This document shows, piece by piece, positions 1-5,540 of a stretch of DNA of 6,217 nt. The stretch is from contig DAIDLK010000034.1 of the NCBI GenBank assembly GCA_027449525.1, forward strand, positions 1,937 to 8,153, in the 5' to 3' direction. Source of the DNA: Legionellaceae bacterium. Its GTDB lineage: Bacteria > Pseudomonadota > Gammaproteobacteria > Legionellales > Legionellaceae. The notes beneath the pieces were generated by a model that made no database searches, was not told where the DNA came from, and was given only the letters and a program-made list of their open reading frames with translations. Made by a program: the position numbers and the translations under genes. Each line of letters opens with the position of its first letter. Positions within the stretch are counted from its first letter, which is position 1.

Positions 1-668
1 CCTCCCTCGTAGCAAAACGTGTCTTTTTTATCAGTACGCTCGTCAGTTAGATGAATGCATACACCTGAATTTAAAAAAGCTAGTTCTCTTAGTCGGCGCG
101 CCAAAACATCGTAATTGAATTCGATGTTAGTAAACGTTTGTGCGCTCGGTTTAAACCAAACAGTGGTGCCGGTTCCGTTCGAAACGCCGGTTATCGACAA
201 AGGTGTATCGGGTACACCGTGGCGATAATGTTGTTCGTGCAGTTGGTTATTGCGTGCAATGGTTAAATGCAGCTCTTCCGACAACGCATTCACCACCGAA
301 ACACCAACACCGTGTAAACCACCGGATATTTTATAGGAGTTTTCATCAAATTTACCGCCTGCGTGAAGAATGGTCATTATCACTTCAGCCGCAGAGCGCC
401 CCTCTTCTTGATGAATATCGACTGGAATACCACGACCATCGTCAGTCACTGTAATGGATTCGCCGGCGTGAATCGTGACACTAATTTCGTGGCAATAGCC
501 GGCAAGTGCTTCGTCAATCGCATTGTCGACCACCTCAAACACCATGTGGTGAAGGCCTGTACCGTCGTCCGTATCGCCGATGTACATCCCAGGGCGCTTT
601 CTCACCGCATCAAGACCTTTCAGTACTTTGATATTGGTCGAATCATAAGTGCTGGTATCCACAGACAT
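1..668 (-). CDS. gyrB: DNA gyrase subunit B, N-terminal part (runs off the left edge)
   Basis: GyrB is the ATPase subunit of the type II topoisomerase that introduces negative supercoils into DNA together with GyrA. About 222 codons are present, covering the GHKL ATPase domain. The start ATG (668-666) is preceded by AAGGA (680-676) at a 7-nt spacing. Visible motifs are GLDAVRKRPGMYIG (residues 18-31), the catalytic and Mg-binding stretch EVVDNA (45-50, with Glu45 as the likely general base), DDGRGIP (76-82), KFDENSYK (106-113) and the ATP-lid glycine motif GGLHGVG (116-122). GTGTTVWFKP follows at 165-174. These sit about three residues later than in E. coli GyrB. The transducer remainder and the TOPRIM domain lie outside the window. 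The gene is last in the dnaA-dnaN-recF-gyrB order, 42 bp after recF with no hairpin between them. ParE is the main alternative, but the recF-gyrB context and the GyrB-like start favour gyrB. Confidence 0.97.
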   Translation of the reverse strand, partial: MSVDTSTYDSTNIKVLKGLDAVRKRPGMYIGDTDDGTGLHHMVFEVVDNAIDEALAGYCHEISVTIHAGESITVTDDGRGIPVDIHQEEGRSAAEVIMTILHAGGKFDENSYKISGGLHGVGVSVVNALSEELHLTIARNNQLHEQHYRHGVPDTPLSITGVSNGTGTTVWFKPSAQTFTNIEFNYDVLARRLRELAFLNSGVCIHLTDERTDKKDTFCYEG

Positions 669-710
669 GCAGGAATCCTTGTGATAAAAATCTGATGGTT
701 CATTGTAGCA

Positions 711-1787
711 TTATTCAGAAGCGCTCGACAGAAGCGCGTGGTGATTTAGTGGCAAAAAAAGTGCCTCATTCGCTGCCCACGCCGCTTCAAATTCTCGCGT
801 TTCCAGGGCGGTAAAAAAGAACTGTCCCGGCAAAGTTGCCAAAAAGCTGAACAAAAGGGCAATATGATGACTGTCGAGCTCTGAAGTTAGGTCATCAAAC
901 AGGTAGAGGCATGGTCTTCCCAATAGTTGGGTTTGTGCTAATTTTAGAGCAATTAGCACAATTTTCTGTTGACCTCGTGATAAATTTTGCTTGGCCTTCG
1001 TTTCGGATAACACTGTGAAACGAATATCAGCCTGATGGGCGCCGCTGTGTGTGTATTGCGTTTGAGAATCCAAATAAAACTGCTCAGCTAAACTATCCGC
1101 TAACGATTTCGCCGCATTTTTGCCACCCCAACCCTTCTCATACCTTAAGTGACACTCAAATTTAGCTAAGGCGGGTAAAATAGCATAAAAACACTCAAAC
1201 CATTCAACACAATAGGCTTTGCGCCGCGCATGCAACGCCTCACTCAACTCGACCCATTGTTTGTTCCAGGGAGCCAGCGCTGCAGGGGTGATGTTTTTTT
1301 GCTTGAGTAGCGCATTACGTTGTTTGAGGACGCGACGCGCATCTTTCCACAGCGGATGGTAATCATGTTTCACGTGGAACAATCCCCAGTCCAAAGTTTT
1401 TCTTCGCAAGGAGGGGCCGGCTGAAATAATATCGAACAAATCGTGGCAAAAGGCTTGGCAAGGTAAATAAGTGGCTAATTCACTGCGAAGGGTGCAAGAA
1501 CGCTGATTAATCCAAGCGCGCGTTCCATTAGCGGAAACCTGAAGACTAATTTTGTCATCAGTGCTGGTACGTGCATGCACCGATAATTCAGTTTGACCAG
1601 TTGATACTAGCGAAAAGGAGTCATGGGTTCGAAACGAATGCCCAGTACATACTAAGTGAATAGCTTCAAGCCAAGAAGTCTTTCCGGAGCCATTAGGGCC
1701 ATGAAAAACAGTATAACGTGGGTTTGGCAACACCCGCACCACCGAAATTGAGCGCACATGGTGCAAATCCAGCTGAGTGATAATCAT
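711..1787 (-). CDS. recF: DNA replication and repair protein RecF
   Basis: RecF is an SMC-like ABC ATPase that binds DNA near single-strand gaps and, with RecO and RecR, loads RecA for gap repair and recovery of stalled forks. The 358-residue product matches the usual length of about 360. Motifs in order are Walker A GPNGSGKT (30-37), the family stretch LRRKTLDWGLFHVKH (127-141), the ABC signature LSRGQQK (269-275), Walker B CLYLFDD (293-299) and the D-loop SELD (302-305). The usual GPHRAD box reads GAHQAD (249-254), a mild deviation. The ATG overlaps the dnaN stop in an ATGA quartet (1787-1784). There is only a weak purine-rich stretch upstream, so translation is probably coupled to dnaN. 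The stop is TAA, 42 bp before gyrB. All ATPase motifs are intact, so I infer a functional gene. Confidence 0.97.
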   Translation of the reverse strand: MIITQLDLHHVRSISVVRVLPNPRYTVFHGPNGSGKTSWLEAIHLVCTGHSFRTHDSFSLVSTGQTELSVHARTSTDDKISLQVSANGTRAWINQRSCTLRSELATYLPCQAFCHDLFDIISAGPSLRRKTLDWGLFHVKHDYHPLWKDARRVLKQRNALLKQKNITPAALAPWNKQWVELSEALHARRKAYCVEWFECFYAILPALAKFECHLRYEKGWGGKNAAKSLADSLAEQFYLDSQTQYTHSGAHQADIRFTVLSETKAKQNLSRGQQKIVLIALKLAQTQLLGRPCLYLFDDLTSELDSHHIALLFSFLATLPGQFFFTALETREFEAAWAANEALFLPLNHHALLSSASE

Positions 1788-2890
1788 AGCTTCATCGGCA
1801 TAATAACGTATTGATAGTGAGGATTATTGGGTGACTCTAACAAAATACTATTGTCCGCCGTGGTAAACGATAAAGAAACAAAACCATCCGCAATGCTATG
1901 TAATACATCGAGTAAATAAACCGCATTAATACCAATCCGAAGTTCATCGCCTCGGGTTTCTACTTCTAAAGACTCAATAGCCTCTTCCTTCTCTTGATTA
2001 TTTGCAATCAAGGTCATTAGACCTGCTTGCAGATGAAGGACTATTGCACGGGATTTTTCGTTAGCTAAAATAATGATACGTGTTAGGGCCCGCTTAAACA
2101 GCTCTTTATCAACCACCACGTGCTTGTCTTGAGCCACAGGAATTGCCTTGGCGTACAAAGGGAAGCGTGCCTCAATTAATTTAGTAGAAAAAGTATAGGG
2201 CCGGGTGATGCACCGCAAATGCTTCTTGCCAGCTGAAACCGTAATCTTCTCATCAGGCATTAATTGCAATAAACGCAGAATTTCTTGAATGGCTTTGCGC
2301 GGAAGTAATAAGCGCTGCGGGGGATAAGTCCCAGGCAACGCTAGCTTAGCGACGGCCATGCGGTGGCCGTCAGTTCCTACCGCCAGTAAGGTTGAACCTT
2401 CCAGCTCCAACAACAAACAATTTAAAAAAACTCGTACATCCTGTTGCGCCAAAGCAAAATGAGTTGACTGCAGCAACGTATTCAATTGCTGCGTTGATAG
2501 CACCAACTCAACATCACTGATTTCATCGACCATTTGCGGAAAATGCGTCGCGGGAAGGGTCGCTAATTTAAACAGACTACGTCCCGAACGAATAGCAAGA
2601 ACATCGTTGTTACACTGAAAACGTGGACAGGCTTCGTCATCGAGTGAGCGAATAATATCAACGATTTTTTTACCAGGAACGGTGATGGTACCGATGGTGG
2701 TGACATCTTTGCAGGGTATACGTGCAGTCATTTCAATTTCAAGATCAGTGGCGGTTAACACCAACTCATTAGGGGAGAGCGTCAGCAAAATATGTGCTAA
2801 GACGGGATTCGCTTGTTTTTTCCCAAGAGCACCCAATACGGTTAACAACGGAGTCAATAAGTCTTGCTTCGACAAAGTAAACTCAAACAT
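1784..2890 (-). CDS. dnaN: DNA polymerase III subunit beta (sliding clamp)
   Basis: DnaN dimerises into the ring that tethers DNA polymerase III and other clamp-binding proteins to DNA. The product is 368 residues, the normal length for three repeated clamp folds of about 120 residues each. Recognisable pieces are the N-terminal MFEFTLSKQDLLTPL, NELVLTATDLEIEM in domain 1, LLAVGTDGHRMAVAKL in domain 2, and the C-terminal YVIMPMKL, corresponding to the MPMRL tail of the E. coli clamp. The frame also allows GTG at 2896. I chose ATG at 2890 because AAGGGA (2902-2897) lies 6 nt before it and directly abuts the GTG, and because the family begins at this point. It starts 12 bp after dnaA, with the dnaA stop next to its ribosome-binding site, and overlaps recF by 4 bp. 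Confidence 0.97.
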   Translation of the reverse strand: MFEFTLSKQDLLTPLLTVLGALGKKQANPVLAHILLTLSPNELVLTATDLEIEMTARIPCKDVTTIGTITVPGKKIVDIIRSLDDEACPRFQCNNDVLAIRSGRSLFKLATLPATHFPQMVDEISDVELVLSTQQLNTLLQSTHFALAQQDVRVFLNCLLLELEGSTLLAVGTDGHRMAVAKLALPGTYPPQRLLLPRKAIQEILRLLQLMPDEKITVSAGKKHLRCITRPYTFSTKLIEARFPLYAKAIPVAQDKHVVVDKELFKRALTRIIILANEKSRAIVLHLQAGLMTLIANNQEKEEAIESLEVETRGDELRIGINAVYLLDVLHSIADGFVSLSFTTADNSILLESPNNPHYQYVIMPMKL

Positions 2891-2896
2891 ACGCAC

Positions 2897-2902
2897 TCCC
2901 TT
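2897..2902 (-). promoter_or_regulatory. dnaN ribosome-binding site
   Basis: AAGGGA on the minus strand lies 6 nt upstream of ATG 2890 and touches GTG 2896, so it selects the ATG as the dnaN start. It directly follows the dnaA TAA stop (2905-2903), an arrangement that favours translational coupling of dnaA and dnaN. Confidence 0.75.
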
Positions 2903-4267
2903 TTAAGATGATAAGGTACGCATTAGATTTTTGTAATCTTCTGCAAAATCACCCGCCTCAAGAGTAAGCTCCTTCACTTTACGGCAAGCATGGATAACCG
3001 TGGTATGGTCGCGACCACCAAAATGATCACCAATTTCAGGCAAGCTATGATTTGTCAGCTCTTTTGCTAACGCCATGGCCATTTGGCGCGGTCTTGCAAT
3101 CGATCGACTACGCCGCTTAGACAAGATATCCGCCACTTTTACTTTATAATATTCAGCCACTGTTTTTTGAATATTATCAAGCGTAACTAATTTGTCTTGC
3201 AATGCTAACAGATCACGTAATGCGTCATTAACGAATTCGATAGTAATTAGTTTTCCGGTAAATTGCGCGTTCGCAATCACACGCCGCAACGCACCTTCTA
3301 GCTCACGAACATTAGAGCGAATTCGCTTGGCAATAAAAAAAGCCACTTCGTACGGTAACTCGATATTAGAGGCCTCGGCTTTACTAATTAAAATAGCCAC
3401 TCGTGTTTCTAATTCTGGAGGTTCCACTGCTACCGTAAGCCCCCAACCAAAACGTGACTTAAGTCGTTCTTCAACACCTTCAATTTCTTTCGGGTAGCGA
3501 TCACTGGTTAAAATAATTTGCTGTTGACCTTCCAACAACGCATTAAACGTATGAAAAAACTCTTCTTGCGTACGGTTTTTTCCGCTAAAAAATTGAATAT
3601 CATCAATCAACAAAATATCCAGTGAATGATAATGGCGTTTAAATTCATCAAACATTTTATGTTGGTACGCCTTGACGACATCAGAAACATAATGTTCGGC
3701 ATGGATATAATTTACTTTTGCTTCTGGTTGATGTAACTGAACATGATTACCAATTGCTTGAATTAAATGTGTTTTACCTAAACCAACTCCCCCGTAAATA
3801 AACAAAGGATTGTACGCTTCACCAGGACGCTCAGCCACTTGCAATGCAGCTGCACGCGGCAATTGGTTTGATTTTCCTTCCACAAACGTATCAAATTCAA
3901 ATTTTTTATTCAGGTAACTATTCTTATAATGATCTGCCGTTTTGGCCATTGTCGACGCAACCGCGGTTGTTCGAGCAACCATGGCCGGTGCGACTGATTC
4001 AGCCACTGGTGAGGGAACATGGCTACCAATTTCAATTGAAACCGAGTGAATCATTCCATCGCTACAAAGCCCGGCCAGTTCCTGGATGCGTGCATAAAAA
4101 TTTTTTTTCACCCAATCAACCACAAATCGATTGGGCGCTAAGAGTAATAACGTGTTTTCGTCGCTATTCAACTCAACCTGTAGGGGTCGCAACCAGGTAT
4201 TAAATTGCTGGGGGGCGAACTCAGTTTCTAAAGTCTCTAAACATTTTTGCCAAACACCTGCAACCAC
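2903..4267 (-). CDS. dnaA: Chromosomal replication initiator protein DnaA
   Basis: DnaA is the AAA+ ATPase that binds DnaA boxes at oriC, melts the origin and recruits DnaB helicase. With the GTG start at 4267 the product is 454 residues, close to the 467 of E. coli. Domain I opens with VWQKCLETLETEF and QQFNTWLRPLQ. A short, Ala/Val/Thr-rich linker (roughly 85-115) precedes the AAA+ module. Its motifs are Walker A GGVGLGKT (159-166), Walker B LLIDDIQF (219-226), sensor 1 TSDRYP (254-259), the arginine finger in RLKSRF (Arg272) and sensor 2 with RELEGA (321-326). Domain IV carries the basic loop SKRRSRSIARPRQM (383-396) and the DnaA signature GGRDHTTVIHACRKV (417-431). An upstream in-frame ATG at 4339 would add 24 residues (hydrophobic, then NPDEIDCGG) unlike any DnaA N-terminus I know, whereas GTG 4267 has GGAGG 7 nt upstream. 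It is first in the replication operon. Confidence 0.97.
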   Translation of the reverse strand: MVAGVWQKCLETLETEFAPQQFNTWLRPLQVELNSDENTLLLLAPNRFVVDWVKKNFYARIQELAGLCSDGMIHSVSIEIGSHVPSPVAESVAPAMVARTTAVASTMAKTADHYKNSYLNKKFEFDTFVEGKSNQLPRAAALQVAERPGEAYNPLFIYGGVGLGKTHLIQAIGNHVQLHQPEAKVNYIHAEHYVSDVVKAYQHKMFDEFKRHYHSLDILLIDDIQFFSGKNRTQEEFFHTFNALLEGQQQIILTSDRYPKEIEGVEERLKSRFGWGLTVAVEPPELETRVAILISKAEASNIELPYEVAFFIAKRIRSNVRELEGALRRVIANAQFTGKLITIEFVNDALRDLLALQDKLVTLDNIQKTVAEYYKVKVADILSKRRSRSIARPRQMAMALAKELTNHSLPEIGDHFGGRDHTTVIHACRKVKELTLEAGDFAEDYKNLMRTLSS

Positions 4268-4274
4268 AACGAAC

Positions 4275-4279
4275 CCTCC
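4275..4279 (-). promoter_or_regulatory. dnaA ribosome-binding site (decides a GTG start)
   Basis: GGAGG on the minus strand is 7 nt upstream of GTG 4267-4265. It is a near-perfect Shine-Dalgarno at optimal spacing. It supports the GTG start over the upstream ATG at 4339, for which no comparable purine-rich site is visible. Confidence 0.8.
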
Positions 4280-4334
4280 ACAATCAATTTCATCCGGGTT
4301 AGACACTACCACAATACAGAAAACGAGCACGGTT

Positions 4335-4350
4335 ATCATGTGGGCATGAT
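4335..4350. repeat. Perfect inverted repeat in the dnaA leader (6-4-6)
   Basis: ATCATG (4335-4340), loop TGGG, CATGAT (4345-4350). It lies 68-83 nt upstream of the dnaA GTG. The nonamer ATCATGTGG that opens it recurs directly at 4369-4377. It could be a protein-binding site or a small RNA hairpin in the leader. Function is unknown. Confidence 0.5.
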
Positions 4351-4372
4351 GTGACTCTTGCTAACCGAATCA

Positions 4373-4381
4373 TGTGGTTAA
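4373..4381 (-). promoter_or_regulatory. DnaA-box-like nonamer
   Basis: TGTGGTTAA reads TTAACCACA on the minus strand, 8 of 9 to the E. coli box TTATCCACA. It is the best match in the intergenic region. A second, weaker candidate, TTATCAACG (4398-4406, plus strand), matches 7 of 9. One near-match in AT-rich DNA can occur by chance, so this is a candidate for DnaA binding or dnaA autoregulation only. Confidence 0.3.
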
Positions 4382-4430
4382 CTTAGCGACCACCCAATTA
4401 TCAACGGTAATCACTCAAGCTATAGGCTGA

Positions 4431-4445
4431 TAACTAACACGGTAA
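4431..4445 (+). repeat. Direct repeat copy 1 (TAACTAACACGGTAA)
   Basis: This 15-mer matches 4486-4500 (TTACTAACACAGTAA) at 13 of 15 positions, 55 bp apart from start to start. A shorter related stretch, TCAACGGTAA, occurs at 4401-4410. The three related ACxGTAA-type words resemble loose iterons, but no regular helical spacing is evident. Confidence 0.4.
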
Positions 4446-4483
4446 ATAAGCTTTTAACTTATTGAAAAATTTTACTTTTAAAA

Positions 4484-4502
4484 AGTTACTAACACAGTAA
4501 CT
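4484..4502. repeat. Perfect inverted repeat (7-5-7) containing direct repeat copy 2
   Basis: AGTTACT (4484-4490), loop AACAC, AGTAACT (4496-4502). It contains the second copy of the 15-bp direct repeat (4486-4500). The symmetry suggests a dimeric regulator operator or an origin-associated element. It is not followed by a T-run that would make it a terminator on either strand. Confidence 0.5.
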
Positions 4503-4531
4503 CTCTTATAATAACAAATATAAAATAATAT

Positions 4532-4560
4532 ATTAAGTAAATAATAATTATGGGTGTCAA
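4532..4560 (-). promoter_or_regulatory. Candidate sigma-70 promoter for the dnaA operon
   Basis: On the minus strand a perfect -35 TTGACA (4560-4555) is followed after 17 bp by CTTAAT (4537-4532), a 4-of-6 match to TATAAT. It points toward dnaA and would give a leader of roughly 255 nt that includes the repeats described here. The -35 is strong but the -10 is weak, and the DNA is AT-rich, so chance matches are likely. Confidence 0.35.
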
Positions 4561-4571
4561 ACCTAAATTAG

Positions 4572-4589
4572 CTTTTTTCCTCAAAAAAG
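4572..4589. repeat. A/T-only hairpin (7-4-7) upstream of the PP2C-like gene
   Basis: CTTTTTT (4572-4578), loop CCTC, AAAAAAG (4583-4589). The stem has a single G:C pair, so it is too weak to be a confident intrinsic terminator. It is about 40 nt upstream of the ATG at 4629 and close to any promoter of that gene. Confidence 0.3.
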
Positions 4590-4628
4590 TCTATTATAAA
4601 TGCAAGTTGTTTATTTTAGGGTGTTGTA

Positions 4629-4805
4629 ATGGAAGAAAATGACAATAACTTATCGTTTGCCACACAGTTCAATCGGTTAATGGATGACCTATGCAATCCG
4701 CCGGTGGATCGAGCTAAATTAATAAATGCTTGTGTGGAATGTCTACGGTCATTACCCATGTATTTTCATGGAGAGCCCTCAGAGCTTTGCCGAGGTATTG
4801 AATGA
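4629..4805 (+). CDS. Small ORF of 58 codons: N-terminal fragment of the PP2C-like gene
   Basis: It has a good ribosome-binding site and ATG, and would encode a short soluble helical peptide starting MEENDNNLSFATQF and ending ELCRGIE. I recognise no family. The TGA at 4803 is in the same frame as the following segment, separated from it only by codons AGT AAC GTA before TTG 4815. That makes it most likely the 5' end of the interrupted phosphatase gene. It could still be translated as a free 58-residue peptide, since it has the only convincing start signals on this strand. Confidence 0.55.
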   Translation: MEENDNNLSFATQFNRLMDDLCNPPVDRAKLINACVECLRSLPMYFHGEPSELCRGIE

Positions 4806-4814
4806 AGTAACGTA

Positions 4815-5540
4815 TTGAAACCACTGTATGTTTTTGATCATTTCTTACAACAACTCAATCGCGAAGAATTCACTCAATACCGAAGTCAAATAAGGCTACT
4901 TGACAATATTCTTTTTAACCCAGTTTTGAGCATCTACACCCAAGGATTGGAATCTCGAATTAAAGCAGACATCCGTCCTGATTTTGCGCCTGTTTTTCAA
5001 CAATTATTGCATACTCCGGATTTAGTCAGCCAAATTGAAGCAGCAGTGACTAATGGAACAAGCATTGCGTTGCCCCCGCCCAGTTATCAATTGGATACAA
5101 CCCTACCTGCCCCCTTTGAAAACTGGACTGGATTAGATGCCAGCACTTCAACCACCACAGCCCAGGTGATCACTTATCCCCAGGGTAGCATCGCCAATTT
5201 TCAAAATCGCGCTAAACGCAAAGGGCCCAATCAAGACGCGGCAGTGATAGCAACCTTAAGCGGTGAACAAACGTATGGCCAACCGAATACACAATTTGCT
5301 CGTCAAGCTGATTATGCTCAAATCTTAACAAACACTTACCATGAATTAGACCAACGATTTGATGCTAGCATGTATTCAGGTGGCACAACCGCTGCAACTA
5401 ATTTACTGGTGAATCATCAAATCATCACCGCTACTTTAGCTGATGCCGCCCCGTTTCTAATTGCTTATGGGCACGATGGGAGTGTTACGGCGGTTAAGCG
5501 GCTTAATCAGGTCACGCATAAACCGGTTTGGTCCGAATAA
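4815..5540 (+). pseudogene. Middle segment: helical region plus N-terminal half of the PP2C domain
   Basis: The open stretch between the two stops holds 241 codons counted from TTG 4815. No Shine-Dalgarno precedes this TTG at usable spacing and no ATG occurs until deep inside the domain, so it is unlikely to be an independent gene. It contains predicted-helix-like sequence (YVFDHFLQQLNREEF onward), a Thr/Ser/Pro-rich linker around segment residues 85-125, PP2C motif 1 (RKGPNQD, 135-141), the SGGTTA strand (188-193) and THKP (234-237). The piece between motif 1 and SGGTTA is short and lacks the DGHG motif expected there. On its own it cannot form a PP2C active site. Confidence 0.65.

Larger units (their letters stand above)
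4268..4628. other. Divergent intergenic region between dnaA and the PP2C-like gene; possible oriC portion
   Basis: These 361 bp carry no convincing gene. The half next to dnaA (about 4320-4440) has short repeats and one DnaA-box-like site. The half from about 4441 to 4560 is strongly AT-rich, with runs such as AAATATAAAATAATATATTAAG, and could act as an unwinding element or simply as promoter DNA. In many gammaproteobacteria oriC lies just upstream of dnaA, which is why the position is suggestive. Against this, I found no exact TTATCCACA box and almost no GATC sites. The region must hold promoters for both divergent units. On the plus strand, TATTAT or TATAAA (4592-4600) could be a -10 for the PP2C-like gene, without a clear -35. 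Confidence 0.45.

Noticed and set aside
191..199. TTATCGACA, an 8/9 DnaA-box-like sequence
   Set aside because: It lies inside the gyrB coding sequence, is isolated, and is explained by the codons.
363..695. Plus-strand open frame of 110 codons opposite gyrB
   Set aside because: It lies entirely over the conserved GyrB ATPase domain on the other strand and has no recognisable protein features.
669..710. Terminator or promoter between recF and gyrB
   Set aside because: The 42-bp gap contains no GC-rich hairpin with a T-run and no clear promoter hexamers, only the gyrB ribosome-binding site.
3844..4349. Plus-strand open frames opposite the 5' end of dnaA
   Set aside because: They are shadows of dnaA codons with no ribosome-binding site or recognisable motif.
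4529..4537. PmrA-like word CTTAATATA on the minus strand, resembling the motif linked to Dot/Icm effector genes in Legionella and Coxiella
   Set aside because: It is a single copy in very AT-rich DNA, points toward dnaA rather than the phosphatase gene, and overlaps the candidate -10. Chance is the better explanation.
4803..4805. TGA as a selenocysteine codon or programmed read-through site
   Set aside because: A second stop of a different type (TAA) interrupts the same gene, no selenocysteine element is evident after it, and the phosphatase family has no selenocysteine at this position. Nonsense decay is simpler.
4803..5540. Alternative genetic code with TGA or TAA read as sense
   Set aside because: recF and dnaA end in TAA and dnaN ends in TGA exactly where their protein families end, so both codons are normal stops here.
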